Shown here piece by piece: positions 35,954 to 45,601 of a DNA stretch of 64,000 nt. Numbering within the stretch: the stretch's first letter is position 1; every line of letters starts with the position of its first letter. The stretch is taken from assembly GCF_014193845.1 (NCBI RefSeq), contig NZ_JACHZX010000004.1, positions 1-64,000 on the forward strand, read 5' to 3'. The stretch comes from Sphingomonas sp. BK345 (GTDB lineage: Bacteria > Pseudomonadota > Alphaproteobacteria > Sphingomonadales > Sphingomonadaceae). Below the pieces are notes generated by a model that was not told the DNA's origin, did not search any database, and was given only the letters and a program-made list of their open reading frames with translations. Made by a program: the position numbers and the translations under genes.

Positions 35954-38253
35954 GCCAGGCCGCGGTGCGCGAGAAGGAGCTGCGGCTCGCGCTCGTCTGC
36001 TACGGCGGGATCAGCCTGGCGGTCTACATGCACGGCATCGTCAAGGAGGTATGGCATCTCGCCCGCGCCAGCCGGGCCGCGCGCGACAACGCGCCCTGCG
36101 ACGGCGCCAGCGCGCGGATCTATCGCGCCTTGCTCGACGAGATCGAGGAGAGCGCGGGCTGGCGCGTGCGCGTGCTGCCCGACATCGTCGCGGGCGCGAG
36201 CGCGGGCGGGATCAACGGCGTGTTCCTGGCGCAGGCGATCGCGAGCGGGCAGTCGCTCAACCCGCTCACCGACCTGTGGCTCGACGGCGCCGACGTCGAG
36301 CGGCTGATCGACGCCGACGCCGCCCCCGCCTCGCGCTTCTCCAAGGTCTGGGCGCTGCCGCTCGCCTGGATGGCGGCGGGGCGCAGCGCCGACCAGCTCG
36401 AGGCGCTCGACGAGGCGACCCGCGACGAGGTGCGCGCCAAGCTCTCGCATTTCGTCCGCTCGCGCTGGTTCGAGCCGCCCTTCTCGGGCGAGGGCTTCAC
36501 CGCGATGCTGCTCGACGCGTTCGAGGCGATGGCGGCGGCGCCGCGCGGGCCGCGGCTGCTGCCGCCGGGACAGCCGCTCGACCTGTTCGTCACCGTCACC
36601 GACTTCGGCGGCCACCCCGAGCGGCTCCAGCTGCACTCGCCGCCCGAGGTGATGGAGACCGAGCACCGGCTGGTGCTGCCGTTCAGCGACCATGGTATCG
36701 CGCTCGACACGCTGGCCGCCGTCCCCGAGCTTGCCTTTGCCGCGCGTGCGACCTCGAGCTTCCCCGGCGCCTTCCCGCCCTTCACCGTGGCCGAGCTGGA
36801 CCGCGTGCTGCGCGCGCGGCGGCGTCGCTGGCCAGGCCGACGCGACTTCCTCGAGCGCGTGCTGCCGCGCCACGCCGCCGCGCGCGCCGCCGAGCGCGCG
36901 GTGCTGATCGACGGCTCGGTGCTCGCCAACGCGCCCTTTCGCCCAGCGAACGACGCGCTGCGCGAGCGCCCCGCGAAACGCGAGATCGACCGCCGCTTCG
37001 TCTACGTCGACCCGTCGCCCGGCCACAAGCTGACGCTCGGCGCCGGCAGTGCCGGACCGCCCGGCTTTTTCCAGACGATCCTCGGCGCGATCAGCGAGCT
37101 GCCGCGCCAGCAGCCGATCCGCGACAATCTCGAGGCGCTGGCCGAACGGTCGCGGCGGATCGAGCGGATGCGTGCGATCACCGAGGCGATCCGGCCGCAG
37201 GTCGACGCCGCGATCGAGGAATTGTTCGGGCGCACCTTCTTCCTCGATCGCCCCACCCCGGCGCGGCTGGTGGCGTGGCGCCGCCGCGCGCAGGCGGCGG
37301 CGGCCGAGCGCGCCGGCTTCAGCTATGTCGGCTACGGCCAGCTCAAGGCCGCGGGCGTGGTCGAGTTCGTCGCCGCGCTGCTCCATGCCATCGGCGGCGC
37401 GCCCGGGGCGCAGCGGTGGAGCCGCACGCGACAGCGACTCGACGCCGCGCTCGCCGCGCGCGGGCTCGGCGCCGACGCGGTCTATGCCGGCGGCGCGAGC
37501 GAGGCGATGGTCGCCTTCCTGCGCACCTTCGACCTCAACTTCCGCGTGCGCCGGCTGCGGCTGCTCGCGCGCCGCCTCGGCGAGCTGGAGCATGAGGCGA
37601 GCGCCGCGGCGCTCCAGCCGCTGCGCGACGCGATCTACGACTCGCTCACCGACTATCTCGCCGCCAAGCGCACCGACACGCACGCGGCGCTGCGGCGCGA
37701 GGTGCGCGCGCTGCGCGACGACGCCGGGCCGCTGCTCGATGGCTTCGGCGCCTCGCTCGACCTCACCGCGCGCGACGCCGCGACCGACGCGCGCATGGCC
37801 GCGGCGCTGGCCGCGGTGCCGCGCGAGGTGCGGCGGCCGATGCTGCTCAACTATCTCGGCTTTCCGTTCGTCGACGTGGCGACGCTGCCGCTGCTGCAGG
37901 GCGAGGGCCTCGACGAGTTCGACCCGATCAAGGTCGACCGCGTCTCGCCCGACGACGCCTGCTCGATCCGCTCGGGCGGTGCGGCGGCCACGCTGAAGGG
38001 TATCCAGTTCAACAGCTTCGGCGCCTTCTTCAGCCGCGCCTACCGCGAGAACGACTATCTCTGGGGCCGCCTGCACGGCGCCGAGCGGATGATCGACATC
38101 ACCGTCTCGACGCTGCCTGCGGCGACGCGGCTGCGCGCGGGGCGCGTCGCCGCGATCAAGCGCGCCGCCTTCCGCGCCATCCTCGACGAGGAGGAAGCGC
38201 GGCTGACGCACTCGCCCGGACTGATAGAGGCGCTGCGGCGCGAGGTGGGGTGA
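35950..38253 (+). CDS. Large patatin-like phospholipase-family protein
   Basis: A 767-residue protein. The patatin domain occupies about the first 350 residues: CYGGISLAVYMHGI (oxyanion loop), GASAGGING (nucleophile Ser in G-x-S-x-G) and IDGSVLANAPF (Asp-Gly of the catalytic dyad). The long C-terminal part is alpha-helical and conserved with the TIGR03607-type patatin-related proteins of actinobacteria and proteobacteria. No signal peptide. It probably acts on membrane lipids from the cytoplasm; the role is unknown. Starts at ATG 35950, translationally coupled to the EEP gene. Confidence 0.88.
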   Translation: MSQAAVREKELRLALVCYGGISLAVYMHGIVKEVWHLARASRAARDNAPCDGASARIYRALLDEIEESAGWRVRVLPDIVAGASAGGINGVFLAQAIASGQSLNPLTDLWLDGADVERLIDADAAPASRFSKVWALPLAWMAAGRSADQLEALDEATRDEVRAKLSHFVRSRWFEPPFSGEGFTAMLLDAFEAMAAAPRGPRLLPPGQPLDLFVTVTDFGGHPERLQLHSPPEVMETEHRLVLPFSDHGIALDTLAAVPELAFAARATSSFPGAFPPFTVAELDRVLRARRRRWPGRRDFLERVLPRHAAARAAERAVLIDGSVLANAPFRPANDALRERPAKREIDRRFVYVDPSPGHKLTLGAGSAGPPGFFQTILGAISELPRQQPIRDNLEALAERSRRIERMRAITEAIRPQVDAAIEELFGRTFFLDRPTPARLVAWRRRAQAAAAERAGFSYVGYGQLKAAGVVEFVAALLHAIGGAPGAQRWSRTRQRLDAALAARGLGADAVYAGGASEAMVAFLRTFDLNFRVRRLRLLARRLGELEHEASAAALQPLRDAIYDSLTDYLAAKRTDTHAALRREVRALRDDAGPLLDGFGASLDLTARDAATDARMAAALAAVPREVRRPMLLNYLGFPFVDVATLPLLQGEGLDEFDPIKVDRVSPDDACSIRSGGAAATLKGIQFNSFGAFFSRAYRENDYLWGRLHGAERMIDITVSTLPAATRLRAGRVAAIKRAAFRAILDEEEARLTHSPGLIEALRREVG

Positions 38254-38318
38254 CGCCCCGGGGACGCGGCGACGCGCCTCCGTGCCCCGGATGTTTGCTC
38301 GCGCTATCGTCCTCACCG

Positions 38319-38407
38319 CCCTCTCTCGTCATGCCCGCCCTCTCTCGTCATGCCCGCCCCCTTTCGTCATCCCCGCCCTCTCTCATCATCCCCCCCTCTC
38401 TCGTCAT
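38319..38407. repeat. 19-bp tandem repeat (five units) abutting a palindromic repeat
   Basis: Units of the type CCCTCTCTCGTCATCCCCG recur with TCGTCAT (or TCATCAT) at 38326, 38345, 38364, 38383 and 38401, a period of 19, 19, 19 and 18 bp. The last unit is the left end of the palindromic repeat at 38402, so the array looks like a duplication of that end. Confidence 0.75.
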
Positions 38408-38497
38408 CCCCGCGCAGGCGGGGATCCAGACGCGCAGACGTGGCGGTAAGAAGGGAGGCGTCAGCGTGTATGGATCCCCGCCTGCGCGGGGATGACG
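38402..38497. repeat. Palindromic intergenic repeat (96 bp), copy 3
   Basis: It starts CGTCATCCCCGCGCAGGCGG and ends with the exact mirror CCGCCTGCGCGGGGATGACG; GGATCCA flanks the inner side of both arms. Copy 5 at 45483 is nearly identical in its arms. The rest of the 38254-38676 spacer has no visible gene. Confidence 0.85.
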
Positions 38498-38676
38498 AAG
38501 GGAGCCGGGATCGACGAACGTTCACGGAAGCGCGCTTCACCGAAACGTCGGCGGCGTTGTGAGCGTAATCACGTCGTGCCCCCTCCTCCTTTCGAGCCAC
38601 GCCAGTCCCATTCCGCGCCGCCGCGGTGCGCCACCGCGCACTGGTAAATTCGGGACGCGCCGCCTAGCGTGGCGCG

Positions 38677-39033
38677 ATGCAGTTCCTGAAGCTCCTGTTC
38701 TGGTGCCTGATGGCGTTCCTCGCCGCGGTGTTCACCTTCGGCAACTGGACCAACGTCTCGATCCAGCTGTTCGGCGGCCTGGTGGCGGAGGTGAACCTGC
38801 CGCTGCTGCTGCTCACCACCTTCCTGCTCGGCTTCGTGCCGACGCTCGTCTACCAGCAATGGCTGCGCTTCCGCCTGCGCCAGCGGCTCACCGCCGCGGA
38901 ACGGTCGCTCGAGACCGAGCGCGCGCTGGCCGCCGCGCGCGCGGGCGAGCCGGTCGCGCCAGGCGCTGTTGTCCCGGTCACGCCGCCGCCGCCCGCCGCG
39001 ATCCCCACCGCCGTGCCGCCGGGGGTCGCGTGA
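38677..39033 (+). CDS. LapA-domain (DUF1049) membrane protein
   Basis: A 118-residue protein with two membrane segments (LLFWCLMAFLAAVFTFGNW and LPLLLLTTFLLGFVPTLVYQ), the LapA/YciS layout, then a short coiled region (RQRLTAAERSLETERALAAA) and a Pro/Ala-rich tail. LapA-type proteins help assemble or regulate the LPS/outer-membrane machinery in E. coli; the role in a bacterium without LPS is open. The stop overlaps the pyrF start (TGATG). Confidence 0.82.
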   Translation: MQFLKLLFWCLMAFLAAVFTFGNWTNVSIQLFGGLVAEVNLPLLLLTTFLLGFVPTLVYQQWLRFRLRQRLTAAERSLETERALAAARAGEPVAPGAVVPVTPPPPAAIPTAVPPGVA

Positions 39034-39707
39034 TGAGCAGCCGCGTCTATGTCGCGCTCGACACGCCCGATCTCGCCCGCGCGCAGGCGCTCGCCGCCAG
39101 GGTCCGCCACCATGTCGGCGGGATCAAGCTCGGGCTCGAGTTCTTCTGCGCCAACGGCCCCGCCGGGGTGCGCGCGCTCGAGGAGGTCGGCCTACCCGTC
39201 TTCCTCGATCTCAAGCTCCACGACATCCCCAATACCGTCGCCAAGGCGGTGCAGTCGCTGGCGCCGCTCGCCCCCGCGGTGCTGACGGTCCACGCCGCCG
39301 GCGGCCGCGCGATGCTGGAGGACGCCAAGGCGGTGGCGCACCCCGAGACCAAGGTGGTCGCGGTGACGATGCTGACCAGCCTCGACGAGCGCGACCTCGC
39401 CGACACCGGCGTGGCGGGCAGCGCGCACGACCACGTGCTGCGGCTCGCCGAGCTGGCGCGCGCCGCCGGGCTCGACGGCATCGTCTGCTCGGGCGCCGAG
39501 GTGCGCGCGGCCAGGGCGGCGTGGTCGGACGGCTTCTTCGTGGTGCCGGGCGTGCGGCCCGCGGACGGCGTCGTCGGCGACCAGAAGCGCGTGGTGACGC
39601 CGCGCCGGGCGGCCGACGACGGCGCCTCGATCCTGGTGATCGGCCGCCCGATCACGCAGGCCGAGGACCCCGACGCCGCCGCGCGCGCGATCGCGGGCAC
39701 GCTGTAG
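39033..39707 (+). CDS. pyrF: Orotidine 5'-phosphate decarboxylase
   Basis: A 224-residue TIM-barrel enzyme, last step of UMP synthesis. It contains YVALDTPDLARA, the catalytic array FLDLKLHDIPNTV (D-x-K-x-x-D), HAAGG and the C-terminal VPGVRPADG and GRPITQAEDP phosphate-binding loops. ATG 39033 follows the LapA-domain gene without a gap. UMP kinase (pyrH) is elsewhere in the window. Confidence 0.96.
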   Translation: MSSRVYVALDTPDLARAQALAARVRHHVGGIKLGLEFFCANGPAGVRALEEVGLPVFLDLKLHDIPNTVAKAVQSLAPLAPAVLTVHAAGGRAMLEDAKAVAHPETKVVAVTMLTSLDERDLADTGVAGSAHDHVLRLAELARAAGLDGIVCSGAEVRAARAAWSDGFFVVPGVRPADGVVGDQKRVVTPRRAADDGASILVIGRPITQAEDPDAAARAIAGTL

Positions 39708-39780
39708 GATTTAGGGGGATGGCCGCGCGGTCACGACCCGTATCCGGGTTGGCGTAGAAGCCGTTCTCGCCCACTCCCGC

Positions 39781-39876
39781 CGTCATCCCGGACTTGTTCC
39801 GGGATCCACCGTGCCGCACATTCTGAAGGCGCCGCTCCTGCGGAGCAGTGGATCCCGGACCAAGTCCGGGATGACG
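39781..39876. repeat. Palindromic intergenic repeat (96 bp), copy 4
   Basis: CGTCATCCCGGACTTGTTCC at the left and GGACCAAGTCCGGGATGACG at the right, each forming a local stem (CCCGGACTTGTTCCGGG) and pairing with each other. The centre holds a third small stem (GCTCCTGCGGAGC). It occupies most of the gap between pyrF and trpF. Confidence 0.85.
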
Positions 39877-39999
39877 GGGAAGAAGGTATCGCCGGCAGGA
39901 AGGTCCCGCCTGACACAACCGCCGCTCTCCGCGTCGGCCCCGACGTGGCAATGTGATCCGGCCGCGCCTATGTCGCCGCCTCCACCGCTCGAGTCACCC

Positions 40000-40634
40000 A
40001 TGACCGTCACCGCCAAGATCTGCGGCCTCTCCACGCCGGACACGCTCGACGCCGCGCTCGCCGGTGGGGCGAGCCACGTCGGTTTCGTCTTCTTCCCGCC
40101 CTCGCCGCGTCACCTCGGCCTCGACCGGGCCGCCGGACTCGCCGCGCGCGTCGGTGATCGCGCGCATCGCGTCGGCGTCTTCGTCGACCCGACGGACTCG
40201 CTCGTCGCCGAGGCGGTCGCCGCGGCGCGGCTCGACGCGATCCAGCTCCACAAGGTAAGTCCCGCGCGCGCCGCCGCGCTGCGTCGGACCGCCGGGGTGG
40301 AGACCTGGGTCGCGCTGGCGGTGAAGACCGCCGCCGACCTCGCCGCCGCCCCCGCCTATGCCGGCGCCGCCGACCGGCTGCTCTATGACGCCAAGACCCC
40401 CGACGACGCCGCGCTGCCCGGCGGCATGGGCGTGCGCTTCGACTGGCGGCTGCTCGACGGCGCGCGCCACCCGCTCCCTTGGGCGCTGTCGGGCGGGCTC
40501 GACGCCGGCAACGTCGCCGAGGCCGCGACGCGGACGGGCGCGCGGCTGGTCGACGTCTCCTCGGGGGTGGAGCGCGCGCCCGGCGTCAAGGACGTGGACA
40601 AGATCGCCGCCTTCCTGCAACGGGTCGCCCAGCT

Positions 40635-40638
<4 letters not shown>
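40000..40638 (+). CDS. trpF: Phosphoribosylanthranilate isomerase
   Basis: A 212-residue TIM barrel. [16 protein letters not shown] carries the catalytic Cys, [12 protein letters not shown] and VGVFVDP follow, the general-acid Asp lies in LLYDAKTP, and [13 protein letters not shown] and [14 protein letters not shown] are the phosphate-binding motifs. ATG 40000 matches the conserved start. First gene of the trpF-trpB-trpA-accD-folC operon; the stop overlaps the trpB start by 4 bp. Confidence 0.96.
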
Positions 40639-41890
<1,252 letters not shown>

Positions 41891-41894
<4 letters not shown>

Positions 41895-42700
41895 CGCGGC
41901 TGTCCGACGCCTTCGCCAAGGGCAGGGCCGCGCTCGTGTGCTTCGTCACCGCGGGCGACCCCGACGCCGCCGCGACGCCGGCGATCCTCGACGCGTTGGT
42001 CGCGGGCGGCGCCGACGTGATCGAGCTCGGCATGCCCTTCACCGACCCGATGGCGGACGGCCCCGCGATCCAGGCAGCCAACATCCGCTCGCTCGCGGCG
42101 GGCACCCGCACCGCCGACATCCTGCGGATCGCGACCGACTTCCGCGCGCGCCACCCGCAGGTGCCGCTGGTGCTGATGGGGTATGCCAACCCGATGCTGC
42201 GGCGTGGCCCGGAATGGTTCGCCGCCGCGGCGCGCGCCGCGGGCGTCGACGGCGTGATCTGCGTCGACATCCCCGCCGAGGAGGACGAGGCGCTCGGCCC
42301 GGCGCTGCGCGGCGCCGGCGTGGCGATGATCCGCCTCGCCACGCCGACCACGGTCGGCGAGCGGATCGGCGAGGTGCTCGCGGGCGCGGACGGCTTCCTC
42401 TACTACGTCTCGGTGGCGGGCATCACCGGCAAGCAGCAGGCGGTGCAGGCGTCGATCGAGGAAGCGGTGGCGCGGCTCAAGGCCGCGACCGACCTGCCGG
42501 TCGCGGTCGGCTTCGGCGTGCGCACCCCCGAGCAGGCGGGCGCGATCGCGCGCGTCGCCGACGGCGTGGTGGTCGGCTCGGCGATCGTCGAGCTGGTCGC
42601 GCAGCACGGCGCGGCCGCGGCGGCGCCCGTCACCGCCTATGTCCAATCGCTCGCGGCGGCCCTCGCGGCCACCGCCGAGGCAAGAGAGATGACCGCATGA
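41891..42700 (+). CDS. trpA: Tryptophan synthase alpha chain
   Basis: A 269-residue TIM barrel that cleaves indole-3-glycerol phosphate. Catalytic Glu45 ([11 protein letters not shown]) and Asp56 (PMADGPAIQ) are present, with the phosphate loop [11 protein letters not shown] near the C-terminus. The GTG at 41891 overlaps the trpB stop. It also overlaps accD by 4 bp, so trpA and accD are translationally coupled. Confidence 0.97.
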
Positions 42701-43560
42701 GCTGGCTCAGCAACGTCCGCAACGCGATCGGCGGCTTCGTGCCCGGCGCCAAGACGCAGGGCGCCGACACGCTCTGGCACAAGTGCAAGGGCTGCGGCAC
42801 GATGGTGTTCAACAAGGAGCTGGAGGACAACCAGTTCGTCTGCCCGAACTGCGACCACCACGAGCGCATCGGGCCGAAGCAGCGCTTCGCCTATCTGCTC
42901 GACGAGGGCAGCGCCGAGGTGCTGGCGCCGCCGCGCGCCGCCGAGGACCCGCTCAAGTTCCGCGACTCGAAGCGTTATGCCGACCGGCTCAAGGCGGCGC
43001 GCGCCAGCACCGGCGAGCAGGACGCCTTCGTCAACGCGCGCGGCACGATCCACGGCCAGCGCGTCGTGATCGGCGTGCAGGACTTCGCCTTCATGGGCGG
43101 CTCGATGGGCCAGGCGGTCGGCGAGGCGTTCGTCCAGGGCGTCGAGGCCGCGATCAAGGACCGCGCGCCCTTCATCGTCTTCACCGCGAGCGGCGGTGCG
43201 CGCATGCAAGAGGGCATCCTCAGCCTGATGCAGATGCCGCGCAGCACGGTCGCGATCCAGCTGCTCCACGACGCCGGCCTGCCCTATATCGTCGTGCTGA
43301 CCGACCCGACCTCGGGCGGCGTCATGGCGGCCTACGCGATGCTGGGCGACGTGCAGATCGCCGAGCCGAAGGCGACGCTCGCCTTCACCGGGCGCCGCGT
43401 GATCGAGAACACCATCCGCGAGAAGCTGCCCGAGGACTTCCAGACCAGCGAATATTATCTCGAGCACGGGCTGATCGACATGGTGGTCCACCGCCGCGAG
43501 CTGCGCGACCGGCTCGCCACCGTGATCGGCTATCTCTGCGGCGAGCGCCGCGCCGCCTGA
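42697..43560 (+). CDS. accD: Acetyl-CoA carboxylase carboxyltransferase subunit beta
   Basis: A 287-residue subunit that transfers CO2 from biotin to acetyl-CoA. The zinc ribbon is C30-x2-C33 and C49-x2-C52 (KCKGCG, CPNCD). The crotonase-like core has ASGGARMQEG and TDPTSGGVMA. ATG 42697 overlaps trpA (ATGA). The trpA-accD-folC order is typical of alpha- and gammaproteobacteria. Confidence 0.97.
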   Translation: MSWLSNVRNAIGGFVPGAKTQGADTLWHKCKGCGTMVFNKELEDNQFVCPNCDHHERIGPKQRFAYLLDEGSAEVLAPPRAAEDPLKFRDSKRYADRLKAARASTGEQDAFVNARGTIHGQRVVIGVQDFAFMGGSMGQAVGEAFVQGVEAAIKDRAPFIVFTASGGARMQEGILSLMQMPRSTVAIQLLHDAGLPYIVVLTDPTSGGVMAAYAMLGDVQIAEPKATLAFTGRRVIENTIREKLPEDFQTSEYYLEHGLIDMVVHRRELRDRLATVIGYLCGERRAA

Positions 43561-43579
43561 GGCGACGCGCCCCCGCCCG

Positions 43580-44902
43580 ATGGCCGACCACGCCGTCTCC
43601 GCCGACCCGCGCGTCCAGGCGCAGCTCGACCGGCTGTGGGCGCTCTCGCCCGGCGCCGACGTGCTCGGGCTGGAGCGGATCGCGCGGCTGCTCGCGCGGC
43701 TGGGCGACCCGCAGCGCCATCTGCCGCCGGTGTTCCACGTCGCGGGCACCAACGGCAAGGGCTCGACCTGCGCCTATCTCCGCGCCGCGCTGGAGGCGGC
43801 GGGCTACCAGGTCCACGCCTACACCAGCCCGCACCTCGTCCGCTTCAACGAGCGCATCCGCCTCGCCGGCCGGCTGATCGAGGACGACGCGCTCGCCGCG
43901 CTGCTGGCGGAGGTGCTCGACGTCGCGGGCGACCTCGGCGCAAGCTTCTTCGAGGTGACCACCGCCGCCGCCTTCTTCGCCTTCGCGCGCACGCCAGCGG
44001 ACGCCTGCGTGATCGAGGTCGGGCTCGGCGGCCGGCTCGACGCGACCAACGTGCTGCCCGCGCCGCTGGTCTGCGGCATCGCCGCGCTGGGGATCGACCA
44101 CCAGGCCTTCCTCGGCGACACGCTCGCGCAGATCGCGGCGGAGAAAGCGGGCATCGCCAAGCCCGGCGCGCCGCTCGTAACGATGCTGTACCCGCCCGAG
44201 GCGGCCGCGCCGGTGGCGCGCGCCGCCGCGGCGGCGGGGGCTGCGCTGCTGGTCGAGGGTGCGGCGTGGCGGCATCGCGTGACCGAGGCCGGCGTCGAGC
44301 TCAGCGACCGACGCGGCATCGTCACCCTCCCCCTGCCCGCGCTGCCCGGCGCACACCAGGCGCACAATCTCGCGCTCGCCGCGGCGATGCTGCGCGCGCA
44401 GGATCGGCTGGCGGTGGGCGACGCCGCGCTGGCGGAAGCGGCGCGCGGCGCACGTTGGCCGGCACGGCTCCAGCGCCTCGCCGACGGACCGCTCACCGCC
44501 TCGCTCGGCGCCACTCCGGTGTGGCTCGACGGCGGTCACAATGAGTCCGCCGGCCGCGCGCTCGGCGCCGCGATCGATCGGGTCGCCGGCGAGGGCAACG
44601 GGCGCTCGCTCGCATTGGTGCTTGGCATGCTCGCCAACAAAGACCCGCGCGGCCTGCTCGCGCCGATCGCGCACCGCGTCGGGCTGCTCGTCGCGCTGCC
44701 CGTGCCCGGCCACGCGCACCACGATCCGGCCGATCTCGCCGCCCTCGCGCGCGAGCTCGGCGTGCCCGCAACTTCGACCGCGGAGACGATCGGTGCGGCG
44801 TTCGCGGAGGTGGCGCGCAGCCGGCCCGGCGCGGTACTCGTGCTCGGCTCGTTGTACCTTGCCGGTGAGGTGTTGAAGGCGAACGACGAACTGCCCGACT
44901 GA
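43580..44902 (+). CDS. folC: Bifunctional folylpolyglutamate/dihydrofolate synthase
   Basis: A 440-residue Mur-ligase-fold enzyme that adds glutamate to folates. It contains the P-loop HVAGTNGKGST, TSPHLVRFNERI (folate binding), TTAAAFFAFA, EVGLGGRLDATN and the C-terminal WLDGGHNESAG. ATG 43580 follows accD by 19 bp. Last gene of the trp-accD operon. Confidence 0.95.
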   Translation: MADHAVSADPRVQAQLDRLWALSPGADVLGLERIARLLARLGDPQRHLPPVFHVAGTNGKGSTCAYLRAALEAAGYQVHAYTSPHLVRFNERIRLAGRLIEDDALAALLAEVLDVAGDLGASFFEVTTAAAFFAFARTPADACVIEVGLGGRLDATNVLPAPLVCGIAALGIDHQAFLGDTLAQIAAEKAGIAKPGAPLVTMLYPPEAAAPVARAAAAAGAALLVEGAAWRHRVTEAGVELSDRRGIVTLPLPALPGAHQAHNLALAAAMLRAQDRLAVGDAALAEAARGARWPARLQRLADGPLTASLGATPVWLDGGHNESAGRALGAAIDRVAGEGNGRSLALVLGMLANKDPRGLLAPIAHRVGLLVALPVPGHAHHDPADLAALARELGVPATSTAETIGAAFAEVARSRPGAVLVLGSLYLAGEVLKANDELPD

Positions 44903-44911
44903 TCCTCAACT

Positions 44912-44932
44912 TTGCGATTGACTATCAATAGC
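44912..44932 (+). promoter_or_regulatory. Candidate Fur box before the Cys-cluster protein
   Basis: TTGCGATTGACTATCAATAG is an inverted repeat (ATTGA-CTA-TCAAT flanked by GC) matching the general Fur-type pattern TGCnAnTGAnTATCAnT-GC at 17 of 20 positions by eye. It ends 39 bp before the next start codon and overlaps a TTGACT (-35-like) hexamer. Regulation by Fur is an inference. Confidence 0.45.
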
Positions 44933-44971
44933 GCGTGAACGACCTTGCAGGCCGAACGAGGAGTCGCCCGT

Positions 44972-45406
44972 ATGTCCGAGCTGTCCGCCGCCGCCACCCT
45001 CCAGGCCCTGCCCTATGCCTTGCCCGAGTGCGGCAACGCCCGCGTCGTCCTGTTCGCGATGCGGCGGATGGGCGCGCACGGGCTCGCCGACGCGCGCGCG
45101 GCGCACGCGCTGTTCACCGCCTTCGGCGAGGCATTCCGCCGTCCGCTGACGCTGATCCGCGCGCTGATGGCGGACATGGCGGCCAGCGCCGCCGCGCCGA
45201 TCGCGATCGCGCCGTGCTGCTGCGCGCGCATGACGCCCTCGGAGCAGGTGCTGCTGTCGATCCTCGCGCGCGTCGAGACGCGGGTCGAGAGCGCGCGGCT
45301 GCTGATGCAGGACCTGCTCGGCCAGCGCCACGTCGACGGCGTGCTCGCCAGCGCCGCCGCGGTCGCCGCCGCCTTCGCCGACGAGGGGCGACCGGTGTCG
45401 CTGTGA
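44972..45406 (+). CDS. Conserved sphingomonad protein with CCC motif (possibly DUF6628)
   Basis: A 144-residue helical protein (LPYALPECGNARVVLFAMRR, RRPLTLIRALMADMA) with a cysteine cluster IAPCCCARM near residue 80 and another Cys in PECGN. No signal peptide. I associate it with a family annotated DUF6628 in sphingomonads, from memory, so the name is uncertain. GAGGAG lies 9 nt before ATG 44972. The Fur-like box suggests iron-linked expression; the cysteines could bind metal. Confidence 0.65.
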   Translation: MSELSAAATLQALPYALPECGNARVVLFAMRRMGAHGLADARAAHALFTAFGEAFRRPLTLIRALMADMAASAAAPIAIAPCCCARMTPSEQVLLSILARVETRVESARLLMQDLLGQRHVDGVLASAAAVAAAFADEGRPVSL

Positions 45407-45482
45407 AAGTGCGGGGGGACGGCGGCAGGATGCGGACTTTCCTACCGGCCCGTGCGTCTCCGCTCCTCCACCACCCTCCCAT

Positions 45483-45578
45483 CGTCATCCCCGCGCAGGC
45501 GGGGATCTAGACACGCTGACGCTAGCGATGGAGCCGCCACGGCAGCGGATCTGGGTCCCCGCCTGCGCGGGGATGCCG
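45483..45578. repeat. Palindromic intergenic repeat (96 bp), copy 5
   Basis: Left end CGTCATCCCCGCGCAGGCGG, right end CCGCCTGCGCGGGGATGCCG: one mismatch in the terminal GGATGACG. The centre differs from copy 3. It lies 24 bp beyond the end of ampG. Confidence 0.85.
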
Positions 45579-45601
45579 TCCGGGAGGGGGGCAGCGCGGC
45601 C

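Noticed and set aside
35275..38316. 1013-codon minus-strand frame opposite the EEP and patatin genes.
   Set aside because: Long antisense frames are expected in 70 % GC DNA. Composition (Arg, Ala, His, Glu, low hydrophobic order) is that of a shadow, and the plus strand has intact catalytic motifs.
38319..38497. CRISPR array.
   Set aside because: The 19-bp units are directly adjacent with no spacers and derive from the neighbouring palindromic repeat; no cas gene is nearby.
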